DNA of 64,000 bases from Bacillus marasmi (GCF_902168435.1 NZ_LR656177.1:1-64000), one strand, 5' to 3'; shown: positions 37,753 to 47,757, counted from the first letter of the stretch. The notes: generated by a model from the letters alone, not told the origin. A program made the numbers and translations.

Positions 37753-38842
37753 CAAGAATGAAACACTATCAATTTTACAACTGTCTATCTTAATTTATGT
37801 CTTTCTAACCGGCTCGGCAGTTGTCGTCGGAATTGGAGGTGAGGCTAAGCAGGATGCTTGGATTGCGATAGGGATTTCGACAATTATTGGTATGTTATTG
37901 TTTCGATTTTACCTTTGGCTCCTTGAAAGCTCGAATCAGAAAAGCTTCTTCTCGTTATTGGAAGCGTCCTTTGGTAAATGGCTTGGGAAAAGTGTCATTT
38001 TCCTATATATTTTATACTTTTTTTATATTGCCTCACGAGTGCTACGTGACTTTGGAGAGCTTTTGGTCACGACGATTTATCGGAGTACACCAATTGAGAT
38101 TGTCATTATCCTGTTGATATTGACCGTTGCTTATATATTAATAAAAGGAATTGAGGTGCTTGGTCGTACCGCTGAAATTTTTATTCCTTATACAATGTTC
38201 TTTATTGCTTTTACGGGGTTAGGGGTTTTGATTTCGGGTGAATTTCATTTAATGAATCTTGAGCCTGTTTTGGGTGATGGTATGAAGCCTATTATTAACA
38301 CGATATTTCCTAATTTAATAGGTTTTCCTTTTGGGGAATTGATTGTGGTTCTTTTGTTATTATCAAAACTCACTTTCAAAAAAAAACTTAATAAAACGTC
38401 GCTCTGGGTAGTTGTCATAGGGGGGCTAACGCTTGTTTATGTTTCTATTATCCAAATTGGTGTGTTAGGGGTTTCTATTAGAGATCGGGCGAGTTTTCCA
38501 TTATTAACAGCAGCCAGGGAAATATCTTTATTGAATTTTATTGAACGGGTTGATTTGATTATTGTGTTTACGGTTATGTTTGGAATTATCGTGAAGGTTT
38601 CACTTTTCTTTTACGGCGGTTTAATCGGAATGGAACACATTTTTAACATTCCGTATCGTAAGCTGGTATTTCCATTTTCAATGCAGATCGCCTTTTACTC
38701 AATCTTAATTAGTCCAAACATGGCAGAACACATAGATGAGGGCTTGGTGGTTGTACCGTATTATCTTCATATGCCACTTCAAATAGGCATCCCATGTCTA
38801 TTAGGTATCGTATTAATAACAAAAAAGAGATTGCAAAAATGA
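37742..38842 (+). CDS. GerB-family germinant receptor permease subunit (first)
   Basis: The 366-residue protein is a Spore_permease (GerAB/GerKB) membrane subunit with about ten membrane segments, related to amino acid transporters, and is thought to bind germinant in the inner spore membrane. GEAKQDAWIAIGIS near residue 40 and SLLNFIERVDLIIVF near residue 260 are shared with the next gene product. The ATG at 37742 was chosen with AAAAGGTCAAG upstream; the longer frame begins inside the preceding gene. Confidence 0.9.
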   Translation: MDNNKNETLSILQLSILIYVFLTGSAVVVGIGGEAKQDAWIAIGISTIIGMLLFRFYLWLLESSNQKSFFSLLEASFGKWLGKSVIFLYILYFFYIASRVLRDFGELLVTTIYRSTPIEIVIILLILTVAYILIKGIEVLGRTAEIFIPYTMFFIAFTGLGVLISGEFHLMNLEPVLGDGMKPIINTIFPNLIGFPFGELIVVLLLLSKLTFKKKLNKTSLWVVVIGGLTLVYVSIIQIGVLGVSIRDRASFPLLTAAREISLLNFIERVDLIIVFTVMFGIIVKVSLFFYGGLIGMEHIFNIPYRKLVFPFSMQIAFYSILISPNMAEHIDEGLVVVPYYLHMPLQIGIPCLLGIVLITKKRLQK

Positions 38843-38864
38843 TTTTTTATTGATAGGTGAGAAT

Positions 38865-39977
38865 ATGAAGCCAGTCCAAACCGAGTCCATTTCACAAATA
38901 CAGTTAGTCGTATTGATTATCCTGTTTAATTCGGGCAGCACCATCATCTTGAATATTGGAGAGGAAGCGAAAAATAATGCATGGATCGCCATCCTGATTG
39001 CAAGTTGGATTGGCGTGTTCATCATGCTTTTTCATTTTCGTATCATGAATTTTTTTCCCCAAAAGAATCTATATGAAATGTTTGATGCTGGTTTTGGTAA
39101 ATTACTGGGTCGCATTGTTGGGATGGGCTATATTTTATATTTTTTCTTAAGTGCGGGGCTGTCAGTAAGAAATTTAGGGGAATTGATGGTCAATACCATT
39201 TTTCCGAGTACGCCAATTGAGGTTTTTATGATTACGATGATCCTTACTAGTGTCTATATTATTTACCACGGCATTGAGGTACTAGGGAGATCTGCGGAAA
39301 TATTTTTCCCTTATTGTATCGTTTTTCTGCTATTTATTGGTATGGCCTTGCTATTTTCGGGTCAATTGTTAGTTCGACATTTGGAACCTTTCTTAGGAGA
39401 TGGCTTAACACCTATTCTCAGAGCGATTTTTCCCTTTCATATCACTTTGCCGTTTGGTGAAATAGTTGCACTAATGGTGTTTATTCCGCAGATGGCTACG
39501 CAGAAAAAAGCGGTGAAATGGGGGATAATTGCAGTTTTATTAAGTGGTGCGATACTTTGTTATTCATCTTTGCTTCAAATTTTGACGCTTGGTCCATTAA
39601 AGGAGCGTACAAATTTTCCGCTTTTGTCAGCTGCAAATGAAATTTCGTTATTAAATTTTATCGAGCGAATCGATCTTTTGATTGTGTTTATTATGCTGCT
39701 TGGGATATTGGTGAGAGCCACCATCTTTTTTTATGCTGGTGTAAAGGGGCTAGAGCATCTTTTTTCAATCCCTTATCGGAGCATGCTCATTCCGATGGCT
39801 ATATTAGTGGCATTTTCAGGAATGTTGATAGGAACAACGTATATTGAATATAAAGATTATGGGAAAAGCCTTTCCTATGTCATGCTGCTTTTTCATTATT
39901 TTTTTCCATGTCTATTGTTTGTAACGGGCTATTGGAGCCAGCGTAAAAAGGGAGGTAGCAAATATGAAGTTTTTTAG
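38865..39977 (+). CDS. GerB-family germinant receptor permease subunit (second)
   Basis: The 370-residue protein is a second Spore_permease subunit, clearly paralogous to its neighbour (GEEAKNNAWIAILIAS, STPIEVFMI, LLNFIERIDLLIVFI). About ten membrane segments are seen. The start is the ATG at 38865 with ATAGGTGAG upstream. It overlaps the A subunit gene by 14 bp. Two B genes in series are unusual next to the classic A-B-C order; see the finding. Confidence 0.9.
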   Translation: MKPVQTESISQIQLVVLIILFNSGSTIILNIGEEAKNNAWIAILIASWIGVFIMLFHFRIMNFFPQKNLYEMFDAGFGKLLGRIVGMGYILYFFLSAGLSVRNLGELMVNTIFPSTPIEVFMITMILTSVYIIYHGIEVLGRSAEIFFPYCIVFLLFIGMALLFSGQLLVRHLEPFLGDGLTPILRAIFPFHITLPFGEIVALMVFIPQMATQKKAVKWGIIAVLLSGAILCYSSLLQILTLGPLKERTNFPLLSAANEISLLNFIERIDLLIVFIMLLGILVRATIFFYAGVKGLEHLFSIPYRSMLIPMAILVAFSGMLIGTTYIEYKDYGKSLSYVMLLFHYFFPCLLFVTGYWSQRKKGGSKYEVF

Positions 39978-41544
39978 AAAAAAACTATCAAAGCTGTTCC
40001 CACAAGCCAAGCAATGGGGAAACGAACAAATCGAGGTTGAAGCATCATCAATCTCAAGTCAATTGGATAGTAATGTTCAAATGCTTACGGATATCTTTGG
40101 GACAACAAGTGATTTAGAAGTCCAAGATATTTTCATGGCACAAACTAAAGGAGTCCTTATTTATTTAAAAAGCATGGTCGATGTGAATGAGGTTAGTAAT
40201 AAAATCCTCTCACCGTTATCGCAGCTCAATCAAACGGAAAGCCAGGCAAATAACGACTTGGACTTTGAGGAGGTGCGCCAAAAAATTTGGTCTGGATTGC
40301 CTTTCCATGCAAAAGAGGATTATCAGGCAATTGCTACAGACGTGCTAAATGGATTTGTTCTCATCATGGCCAATCGAAATGATCAGGCGTATTTATTTTC
40401 AATCGGTAATTCAGAGTACCGTTCGATTAATGAGCCAACCACCCAAACGGTAATTCGAGGGCCGAAGGATAGTTTCAATGAGTCGCTTCAAACAGGGCTC
40501 ACCTTGATTAGGAGAAGAATTAAAAATCCACGTTTGCAATTTGAAGAGCTGACAATTGGTACAGAGTCGCGTACAACGATAGCGATAGGCTACATGAAAG
40601 GTGTTGTGGATGAAGGAATTGTTACTGAGGTCAGGAAGCGAATCCAAGCGGTTAATATGAATGCGGTATTTGACTCAGGTCAGCTTGATGAAGCGATTGC
40701 CGATGAAACGTTTACGACGTTTCCACTTATCTTTAATACGGAGCGCCCGGATGTCGTTGCGGCGGGACTCATTGAGGGAAAGGTTGCCATCCTTGTCGAT
40801 GGGAGCCCGTTTGTATTACTGGCTCCAACCGTATTGACTGATTTTTTTCAAAGTCCTGAGGATTATTATCATTCCTTTTTCATTGGTTCTTTTATGAGAA
40901 TCGTCCGTTACGTTTCTTTTATGGTGGCGATGGTATTCCCATCATTGTATGTTGCTTTAGTTACTTATCATCATGAATTAATTCCTACAGATTTGCTGAT
41001 AAGCTTGCAAGCGCAGCGCCAAGGCGTACCTTTTCCAGCTGTAATTGAAATTATCGTGATGGAATTTACGTTTGAGGTGCTAAGGGAAGCTGGGGTGCGT
41101 ATGCCTCGAGCCGTCGGGCAAACGGTTTCGATTGTTGGTGCACTTGTTCTAGGTCAGGCTGTCGTAGAAGCTGGCTTGGTTTCAAATGTGTTAGTCATTG
41201 TTGTAGCTTTTACAGCAATTGCTTCGTTTGTATCGCCTATCTATAATTTCTCCACACCAACAAGGCTACTTAGATTTTTGTTTATTTTAGCAGCATCAGT
41301 AATGGGGTTGTACGGGGTGTTATTGTCACTCGTTCTGATGGTTGCTCATTTAGTCAGTCTTCGCTCGTTTGGTGTTCCATATTTAGCACCAGTTGCTCCA
41401 ATAATTATAGAGGATCAAGGGGATGTGTTTATTCGACTCCCCAATTGGGCTGATATTAGAAAACCTTCTTATTTGAAAAGTAAATCATTTAGTAAAGGAA
41501 AAATCCATAAGCCGGCACCGCCAAATAAGGGGGGAGGGGGATGA
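39964..41544 (+). CDS. GerA-family germinant receptor subunit
   Basis: The 526-residue A subunit has a large soluble N-terminal domain (to about residue 300), then several membrane segments from about residue 310 (VRYVSFMVAMVFPSLYVAL), with REAGVRMPRAVGQTVSIVG near residue 377 as the GerA signature, and a basic, proline-rich cytosolic tail. It is part of the receptor complex in the inner spore membrane. AAAAGGGAGG precedes the ATG. The gene end overlaps gerC by ATGA. Confidence 0.93.
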   Translation: MKFFRKKLSKLFPQAKQWGNEQIEVEASSISSQLDSNVQMLTDIFGTTSDLEVQDIFMAQTKGVLIYLKSMVDVNEVSNKILSPLSQLNQTESQANNDLDFEEVRQKIWSGLPFHAKEDYQAIATDVLNGFVLIMANRNDQAYLFSIGNSEYRSINEPTTQTVIRGPKDSFNESLQTGLTLIRRRIKNPRLQFEELTIGTESRTTIAIGYMKGVVDEGIVTEVRKRIQAVNMNAVFDSGQLDEAIADETFTTFPLIFNTERPDVVAAGLIEGKVAILVDGSPFVLLAPTVLTDFFQSPEDYYHSFFIGSFMRIVRYVSFMVAMVFPSLYVALVTYHHELIPTDLLISLQAQRQGVPFPAVIEIIVMEFTFEVLREAGVRMPRAVGQTVSIVGALVLGQAVVEAGLVSNVLVIVVAFTAIASFVSPIYNFSTPTRLLRFLFILAASVMGLYGVLLSLVLMVAHLVSLRSFGVPYLAPVAPIIIEDQGDVFIRLPNWADIRKPSYLKSKSFSKGKIHKPAPPNKGGGG

Positions 41545-42776
41545 AGTGGGCTAAGAGTTGCATGCTCATCCTCTTAATCCCGTTTTTGTTAAGCGGCTGC
41601 TGGGATAAAATTGAATTAAATGATATTGGTATTATTACGGGAATCGCTGTGGAAAAAGGGGAGAAACATAAATATAAGTATACAGTTAGCAGTGTAAATG
41701 CATCAGAGCTCTCGAAAACAACAGCGATGGGGAATACGTCGAATATCACTTTTTCTCTCGAGGGAAATTCAATCTCGGAATTAGCGAGAAAAATGAATGT
41801 AGCAATGTCCAGACGTTTAATCTACTCACATACCCGTGTGTTGATTATTGATAAAGAACTTGCTGAAGAAGGAATTGTTGGATTTCTCGATTTTCTTGAA
41901 CGAAGTGGTGAATTCCGTAATGATTTTAATATTTTAATTGCCGAGGGTGCAAAAGCATCGGATGTGTTAAGAATGACATATCCAATTCATAGAGATCCTT
42001 CGCTTAAGCTTCATAGTCAATTAGATGCCTTGCTTGAGGATTGGGGGGGAGATCCAAATGTACGTTTGACCGATTTTATTATTGCGATAACTTCAAAGGG
42101 AATCAACCCCGTATGTGCAGTTGTCACGATTAAGGGTGATCCGAAAAAAGGAAAGACGGTTGAGAATAATAAAAGTAATCAGTTAGATGCCATCTTGGTC
42201 ATTAACGGTTTAGCCATTTTTAAACTAGATAAATTGATTGGTACGCTTCCGATTGAGGATACCCGAAATTATCTGTGGACACAGGATTTGAAACGGACGA
42301 ATATTACGGTTGAATGCGGTGAAGATGAAAACAATAAAAAGCTTTACAATGATATTCAAATTGTTTCTAGCGCATCTAATTTGAGTTCGAGTTTCCACAA
42401 AGGTAAGGCTGATTTAAAGGTGCAAATAACCGGTGAAGCTAAGCTGTTAGGTACCCAATGTCAGGAGCCGCTTAAAGATTTAAAAACATATAAGAAGTAT
42501 GAAAGCGATATGAACGAATTAATTGTTGAATCTGTGACGAATATGATTAAAACAGTTCAAGAGGAATATAAAACAGATGTGTTTGGATTTGGTGAATACT
42601 TAAACCGGAAACAGCATAAAGCCTTTGAAAAAATCGCGGATGATTGGGAAGAGTATTTTACAAATGCCAGTGTTAAGGTTGAGTCTAATCTATTTATTAG
42701 AAGAACCGGCGTCCGCAATAACAGCTTTATTACAGAAATTGAGGAAATAAAAAAGAAGGAAAGAGAAAAAGAGTAG
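41541..42776 (+). CDS. GerC-family germinant receptor lipoprotein subunit
   Basis: The 411-residue protein starts with a lipoprotein signal and lipobox LLSGCWDK (Cys near residue 21), the Ger(x)C signature, and the family blocks IGIITGIAVE and LFIRRTGVRNN near the C terminus. It anchors outside the inner spore membrane. GGGGGGAGGGGG precedes the ATG. It is the last gene of the receptor operon; the hairpin overlapping its stop codon ends transcription. Confidence 0.93.
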   Translation: MKWAKSCMLILLIPFLLSGCWDKIELNDIGIITGIAVEKGEKHKYKYTVSSVNASELSKTTAMGNTSNITFSLEGNSISELARKMNVAMSRRLIYSHTRVLIIDKELAEEGIVGFLDFLERSGEFRNDFNILIAEGAKASDVLRMTYPIHRDPSLKLHSQLDALLEDWGGDPNVRLTDFIIAITSKGINPVCAVVTIKGDPKKGKTVENNKSNQLDAILVINGLAIFKLDKLIGTLPIEDTRNYLWTQDLKRTNITVECGEDENNKKLYNDIQIVSSASNLSSSFHKGKADLKVQITGEAKLLGTQCQEPLKDLKTYKKYESDMNELIVESVTNMIKTVQEEYKTDVFGFGEYLNRKQHKAFEKIADDWEEYFTNASVKVESNLFIRRTGVRNNSFITEIEEIKKKEREKE

Positions 42777-42825
42777 TCGATTTCAATGAATGACAAATGA
42801 AATCAGGCTACTCTTTTGTTATTTT
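42767..42825. terminator. Bidirectional terminator between gerC and the PBP gene
   Basis: AAAGAGTAG-GATTTCA and TGAAATC-CTACTCTTTT pair around a 12-nt loop, overlapping the gerC stop codon. The convergent PBP gene ends 18 bp further on. Confidence 0.8.
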
Positions 42826-42843
42826 TAATAAAGCCTTTGAGGA

Positions 42844-44940
42844 TTAATTTACTAATTCACCAATTTGCTCAATGACTTCCTCGCCAATATTGAGCAGCAG
42901 TTGAACGCCCTCTTCAAAATTCTGCTTCCATTTTGGACTTTCCTCAACAATCATTTCTTCAATTTCTTTGGCCTTCTGTTTTACTTCTGCAGCCTTTTCC
43001 TTAATGACTCTTTCAGTCTCATCCTTTTCAGCAAGCTTAGTATTCATTGATACAGTTTCAAATTCATCTTGATTAATATAAGGCAGTGACTGCTCAATGA
43101 TGGCCCGGAAAATCGGCACGACTGTATCGGAACTGCTATTTGGCAAATAATGCTCTCGATCCGTTAGGTCATAACCGAGCCAAACAGCGCCGACGATAGT
43201 TGGCGTATAGCCAACAAACCATTGGTCCTTTGTCCCGTTGATATCTGGATACGGAAGCTGAGTTGAGCCAGTTTTTCCAGCAATTTGAACGTTTTCTAGC
43301 TTGGTGCGTTGACCGGTTCCAGTTTCGACAACATTAAGTAGCATTGAGGTCATGTCGTTTGCTACTTGCTTGGAGGTAACCTTCTTAGTTTTACCCTTTC
43401 GTTCGGCAATCACTTTTCCAGTTGGTCCGACTATTTTAGTGATAAAATGACTATCGGTCCGCTTACCTTTATTAGCAAATGCAGAATATGCTTCCGCTAA
43501 TTGTTGCGGGGAAATCCCTTTATGCATCCCACCAAGGGCAATCGCTAAATGTTCATCTTGTTTTTCGTAAGGAATCCCAAATCGTTTTAGGGCATTAAGA
43601 CCTTTGTCAACTCCGATTCTATCTAATAGCCAAACAGCAGGGAGATTCACAGAGTTTTCAACAGCCTGATACATCGGGATTTCTCCTTGATAAGTCCGCG
43701 ATGCATTTTCAGGCTGGTACGTTCCAAAGGGTAGCTGCTGATCCACGAGCATCGAAGTTGATTTATATCCTTCCTCCAGTGCCGGTGTATAGACGGCCAA
43801 CGGCTTTAACGTTGAGCCAGGCTGGGCTTTTAACTGCGTAGCACGATTAAAGCCGCGGAACACGGTGTCGCCTCTTCCGCCAACAACTGCTCGAATTCCA
43901 CCAGATTGTGGATCGAGTAGGATACCGCCGCTTTGCACAAGCACCGTTTGGTCCTGACTTTTAGGGAAAAGGGAGTTATTTGCATAAACCTTTTCCAGTG
44001 TTGCTTGGAGATTTTGGTCCATTTCCGTATAAATATGGTAGCCTCGAGTGAAGATTTCTTCCTGAGTCAATCCGTATTTATTGATGGCTTCATTTAAAAC
44101 AGAATCTACGTAATAAGGATATGACCTTTCAATAAAGCTACCACCGCCATCCTGGAGCATGATTTGCTCGTTTTTAGCAGTGTTATAGTCTTCAGCTGAA
44201 ATCATCCCTAATTCCTTCATTTTCTTAAGCACGACATTACGGCGCTCCATCGACCGATCGTAATTTTTATAAGGATCAAGCGCAGAAGGTGATTGGAGTA
44301 CACCGGCCAGCATTGCTGCTTCACTAAGCGTTACCTGGTCGATTGTTTTATTAAAATATTTCTTTGAGGCAGAGCGAATTCCCCAGGCACCACTGCCAAA
44401 ATAAACCTGATTTAAGTACATCTGAAGGATTTCGTCCTTCTCGTAGTGCTTTTCAATTTCGATGGCTAAAAATAGTTCCTCTAGCTTTCGTTTATACGTT
44501 TGTTCCGGTGAAAGCAAAGCGTTTTTCGTTAATTGTTGTGTTAACGTACTTCCACCACCCGTAATTTCAAGGGCAAATAGATTTCGGAAAAAGGCCCGAG
44601 CAATCCCCTTTATATCAAAACCATTATGCTCATAAAATCGTTCATCTTCAATTGCGACTACTGCATTTTTAACATGAACCGGGAGCTCTTCGACGGTAAT
44701 CCCCTTTGTCCGATTCGTCGATATGGTACTGGCGGTGTCCCCGTCCTTATCGTAAATAATCGTCGCTTGATTTAAGCCGTCCTTCAAGGATTGGACATTG
44801 GCTCTACTTGCCATAAAAGCAAAAAATGATATGGTGACTAAAATAAAAACCAAAACTAGCAATAGAATAATCTTTGTTAGATGATGCTTTTTCCAGAAGT
44901 GCACAATTGCGTCACGCCAAGATAGAATAAGCTGCTGCAT
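42844..44940 (-). CDS. pbpD: Class A penicillin-binding protein (PBP1A/PbpD type)
   Basis: The 698-residue bifunctional enzyme has a short cytosolic tail, a membrane anchor (about 23-46), a GT51 glycosyltransferase domain (VAIEDERFYEHNGFDIKG, GGGSTLTQQLTKN) and a transpeptidase domain with STLK near residue 376, SVN and KTG (AGKTGSTQ near 553). A Lys/Glu-rich tail ends the protein. It polymerises and cross-links peptidoglycan. The chromosomal region is that of B. subtilis pbpD, but I could not compare paralogues, so the symbol is provisional. Confidence 0.85.
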   Translation of the reverse strand: MQQLILSWRDAIVHFWKKHHLTKIILLLVLVFILVTISFFAFMASRANVQSLKDGLNQATIIYDKDGDTASTISTNRTKGITVEELPVHVKNAVVAIEDERFYEHNGFDIKGIARAFFRNLFALEITGGGSTLTQQLTKNALLSPEQTYKRKLEELFLAIEIEKHYEKDEILQMYLNQVYFGSGAWGIRSASKKYFNKTIDQVTLSEAAMLAGVLQSPSALDPYKNYDRSMERRNVVLKKMKELGMISAEDYNTAKNEQIMLQDGGGSFIERSYPYYVDSVLNEAINKYGLTQEEIFTRGYHIYTEMDQNLQATLEKVYANNSLFPKSQDQTVLVQSGGILLDPQSGGIRAVVGGRGDTVFRGFNRATQLKAQPGSTLKPLAVYTPALEEGYKSTSMLVDQQLPFGTYQPENASRTYQGEIPMYQAVENSVNLPAVWLLDRIGVDKGLNALKRFGIPYEKQDEHLAIALGGMHKGISPQQLAEAYSAFANKGKRTDSHFITKIVGPTGKVIAERKGKTKKVTSKQVANDMTSMLLNVVETGTGQRTKLENVQIAGKTGSTQLPYPDINGTKDQWFVGYTPTIVGAVWLGYDLTDREHYLPNSSSDTVVPIFRAIIEQSLPYINQDEFETVSMNTKLAEKDETERVIKEKAAEVKQKAKEIEEMIVEESPKWKQNFEEGVQLLLNIGEEVIEQIGELVN

Positions 44941-45035
44941 ACGCGTTCTCCATACTTCCTTTTCATAATATGATACTAGTAATCTATTCCATTCATTTTA
45001 CTCTCATATGTACGCAATTGGCAAAGAAAAAATGC

Positions 45036-45082
45036 AACGCATTAACGCAGTGGGGGACTGTCCCCCACTGCGTTAATGCGTT
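45036..45082. repeat. REP-like palindrome, copy 1
   Basis: A 47-nt palindrome around GGGGGACTGTCCCCC runs outward through CACTGCGTTAATGCGTT, perfect except the central base. It lies upstream of the PBP gene. Related copies are at 49860, 51006, 52647 and 60239. Confidence 0.92.
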
Positions 45083-45104
45083 GGTGTGTTTTGTTATTTA
45101 CTAG

Positions 45105-45171
45105 TGTCTAGCTACAGCGCCTTGGGGCTCGGCTTGTGCCTGTCGCCCGTGAGCAAGGCGCTTCCGCTTTT
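45105..45171. repeat. Shortened copy of the 121-bp dispersed element
   Basis: It starts TGTCTAGCTACAGCGCC and ends GGCGCTTCCGCTTTT, 67 bp in all. The inner hairpin of the full-length copies is missing. It abuts the stop codon of the small zinc-finger gene. Confidence 0.85.
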
Positions 45172-45381
45172 CTATTTTAGTTGTTCCCAGTCGCTGTATT
45201 GGCCGGTGCCGTTGCAGCCGGGGCAGTCATATGGATTGGTGTAATAGACAAATTCGTTTACCGGAAAAGTATGATAGCCCTTGCCATTACAGTCTGGACA
45301 TTTATTTTGGCTCTTCATATTGGAAAGATGGTTTTCATAACGGGATTCCTTCCATTGATGATAAGCATCTATTAAACCCAT
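45172..45381 (-). CDS. Small DnaJ-like zinc-finger protein
   Basis: The 69-residue protein has two CxxCxGxG motifs, CPDCNGKG near residue 28 and CPGCNGTG near residue 53, the repeats of a DnaJ-type zinc-binding domain that would hold one zinc. No J domain is present, so it may bind zinc or unfolded protein alone. I do not recognise a named family. GAGGTGAGG precedes the ATG. Confidence 0.65.
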   Translation of the reverse strand: MGLIDAYHQWKESRYENHLSNMKSQNKCPDCNGKGYHTFPVNEFVYYTNPYDCPGCNGTGQYSDWEQLK

Positions 45382-45554
45382 GGCCTCACCTCAATTTTTC
45401 TTTTATAGTATGATAATCAAATGGAATATTTATACTGCGCATCCCAACGCTTTCAATTATTATCATTAGTAAATCAAAATATAATAAGATAAAATAAGTT
45501 TTGTTGAATAGATGTTATATGAAGATGATGATAACAAATGAGAAGAGGACAATT

Positions 45555-46766
45555 ATGAGTCAACAAATAGCAAAAAAATCAGCTCAGCAAGAAAATGTTA
45601 AAGAGAAAATTTGGACGAAGGATTTTGTGTTAATTTGTTTGGCAAACTTTTTTATTTTTCTAGGCTTTCAAATGACTCTCCCAACCATTCCACTATTTGT
45701 GGAGAAGCTTGGTGGAAATGATCAAATGATTGGCTTTGTCGTTGGTATATTCACCTTTTCTGCGCTACTGTTACGTCCTTTCGCCGGGCACGCCCTGGAA
45801 TCAAAGGGAAGGGGCTTTGTATATTTAACCGGACTCGCCATCTTTGTCCTTTCAGTTGCAACTTACGGTTTTGCTACTGGCATAATATTTTTATTAGTAC
45901 TGCGGATTATCCAAGGGGCTGGCTGGGGATTTTCAACAACGGCTTCGGGAACGATTGCAACCGATTTAATACCGCCGAAGCGCCGTGGCGAAGGCATGGG
46001 CTTTTATGGACTATCAGGGAATATAGCGATGGCTTTCGGACCATCATTAGGGCTGGCACTCGTAGGGACGATTAGCTTTAAGCAGCTATTTTTCATATGT
46101 GCCGCACTAGGATTAACTGCACTACTATTAGCAGCAAACATTAAATATAAAAAGGGTGAAAAACCCATCCATCCGCATCCTGCAACAGGAACCGGGACAA
46201 AGAAGCGGCCCGATTTTTTTGAAAAAACAGCGCTACCACCGTCATTATTAATCTTTTTCAGCACAGTAACCTTCGGAGGGATTGCCACTTTCCTTCCATT
46301 GTATACAACGCAAAAGGACATTCCTGGAATTCAATGGTACTTTCTCCTCTATGCGATAGCCTTAATGCTTACGAGGACATTTGCCGGCCAAATTTATGAC
46401 CGCAAAGGCCATAAGGCTGTGTACATTCCCGGAACCGTGCTCATCATGATCGCCATGCTACTATTAATGTGGCTTCCAAACAGCTTGATTTTATACACAG
46501 CTGCCATCCTATATGGATTAGGCTTCGGTACGATTCAGCCCGCATTGCAAGCCTGGTCAGTCGCCCAAGCTCCACCGCATCGAAAAGGGATGGCCAATGC
46601 AACCTTCTTTTCATTTTTCGATTTAGGAATTGGAATCGGCGCGATGCTATTTGGCTTAATCAGTCAACAGTTCGGCTACGACAGCATTTATTTAACCTCA
46701 GCCATCTCAGTCATGATATCGATTTTACTGTATCTTATTATGATTACAAAAAAACGTGAGGCTTAA
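45555..46766 (+). CDS. Major facilitator superfamily transporter
   Basis: The 403-residue MFS protein has about twelve membrane segments, with the central loop rich in Lys and Pro near residue 200. RIIQGAGWGFSTTASGTIATDL is a drug/proton-type MFS block in TM5, RPFAGHALESKGRG the loop 2-3 motif. The start is the ATG at 45555 with GAAGAGG upstream; an earlier in-frame ATG at 45501 lacks one. Substrate unknown. A terminator follows at 46779-46811. Confidence 0.88.
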   Translation: MSQQIAKKSAQQENVKEKIWTKDFVLICLANFFIFLGFQMTLPTIPLFVEKLGGNDQMIGFVVGIFTFSALLLRPFAGHALESKGRGFVYLTGLAIFVLSVATYGFATGIIFLLVLRIIQGAGWGFSTTASGTIATDLIPPKRRGEGMGFYGLSGNIAMAFGPSLGLALVGTISFKQLFFICAALGLTALLLAANIKYKKGEKPIHPHPATGTGTKKRPDFFEKTALPPSLLIFFSTVTFGGIATFLPLYTTQKDIPGIQWYFLLYAIALMLTRTFAGQIYDRKGHKAVYIPGTVLIMIAMLLLMWLPNSLILYTAAILYGLGFGTIQPALQAWSVAQAPPHRKGMANATFFSFFDLGIGIGAMLFGLISQQFGYDSIYLTSAISVMISILLYLIMITKKREA

Positions 46767-47106
46767 TATAATGAAGAAAAATGTCCTTTCCGAATTTCGG
46801 AAGGGCATTTTTTTTGAAAAATAAAGATTATCTTTGGCTCGTAATGGAGAATGACCCATATAACTCCATTTTTTGTTACATTGCTGAAATAGTTTGTTAA
46901 GATGAATCCAGATTTTGCATATGAGGGTTATTGCTGTCAATTTTAAAAAAATGGAAAATACTGCATTAACCTGCTTCAACTCTATTAAAATATGACTTTT
47001 TTAAGTCGTTTTTTATGTTCCATTTTTTGGATACTGCATTCAAATATTACAGATGTTAGCCTTTTAGTAGAGCAAGACAACAAGATTACTAGGAGGTTTC
47101 ACCAAT
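46767..47106. other. Intergenic region with terminator and a second T-tailed hairpin
   Basis: The MFS gene terminator at 46779-46811 pairs ATGTCCTTTCCGAA with TTCGGAAGGGCAT and is followed by eight T. A short GACTT/AAGTC hairpin followed by T-run lies at 46993-47012. The remainder is AT-rich with no gene that I can support; the promoter of the next gene must lie in it. Confidence 0.6.
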
Positions 47107-47709
47107 ATGAAAAACTTTAAGAAGTTAATTTTTACATCTGTACTATCATTATCAGTATCTATGTTTGCAATAAATGGAGAATCAGAGGCTGCTGGAACTC
47201 ATGTTGTTCAACCAGATGAAAGCTTTTATAAAATAGGAGTAAAATACGGTTTACCAGTTATGGCAATAAAACAGGCAAATAACCAAACTAGCGACATGAT
47301 TTATCCAGGCCAAAGCTTAAATCTTCCTGATTCAACTGTTTCAGCTGCGGATAAGGAACTCATGGCACAATTAGTCCACGCTGAAGCAAAAGGTGAACCA
47401 TATGCCGGGAAGGTAGCTGTAGCGACAGTTATTTTAAACCGAGTTGATCATGCGGAATTCCCTAACACAATTAGAGATGTTATCTATCAGCAATCAAGCA
47501 GTGGAAGCTACGCCTTCACACCTGTAAAAACAGGCTCAATTAATCAGCCTGCGGATGACGAAGCGCGTAAAGCTGTAAACGAGGCGTTGGCATTCAGGGG
47601 ACAAGGAAATGGCTCAGTTTATTTCTATAATCCTAATACAGCTGTTAGTCAGTGGATCTTCTCACGTGAAGTAACCGTAACAATTGGAAACCACAGATTT
47701 GCGAAGTAA
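47107..47709 (+). CDS. LysM and SleB-like cell-wall hydrolase
   Basis: The 200-residue protein has a signal peptide (KKLIFTSVLSLSVSMFAING, cut near EAA), one LysM (VVQPDESFYKIGVKYGL to SLNLP) and a Hydrolase_2 (CwlJ/SleB) domain with LVHAEAKGEPYAGKVAVATV and VYFYNPNTAVSQW. Such proteins are cortex-lytic or cell-wall hydrolases; this one resembles the vegetative YkvT-like group, but the role is inferred. AGGAGG precedes the ATG. A bidirectional terminator follows. Confidence 0.87.
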   Translation: MKNFKKLIFTSVLSLSVSMFAINGESEAAGTHVVQPDESFYKIGVKYGLPVMAIKQANNQTSDMIYPGQSLNLPDSTVSAADKELMAQLVHAEAKGEPYAGKVAVATVILNRVDHAEFPNTIRDVIYQQSSSGSYAFTPVKTGSINQPADDEARKAVNEALAFRGQGNGSVYFYNPNTAVSQWIFSREVTVTIGNHRFAK

Positions 47710-47721
47710 TTATATAAAAAG

Positions 47722-47757
47722 CGAAAGCGGCTTGCCTAGTGGCAAGCCGCTTTTACA
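47722..47757. terminator. Bidirectional terminator
   Basis: AAAGCGGCTTGCC and GGCAAGCCGCTTTT pair perfectly over 13 bp around TAGT, between convergent genes. Confidence 0.88.
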
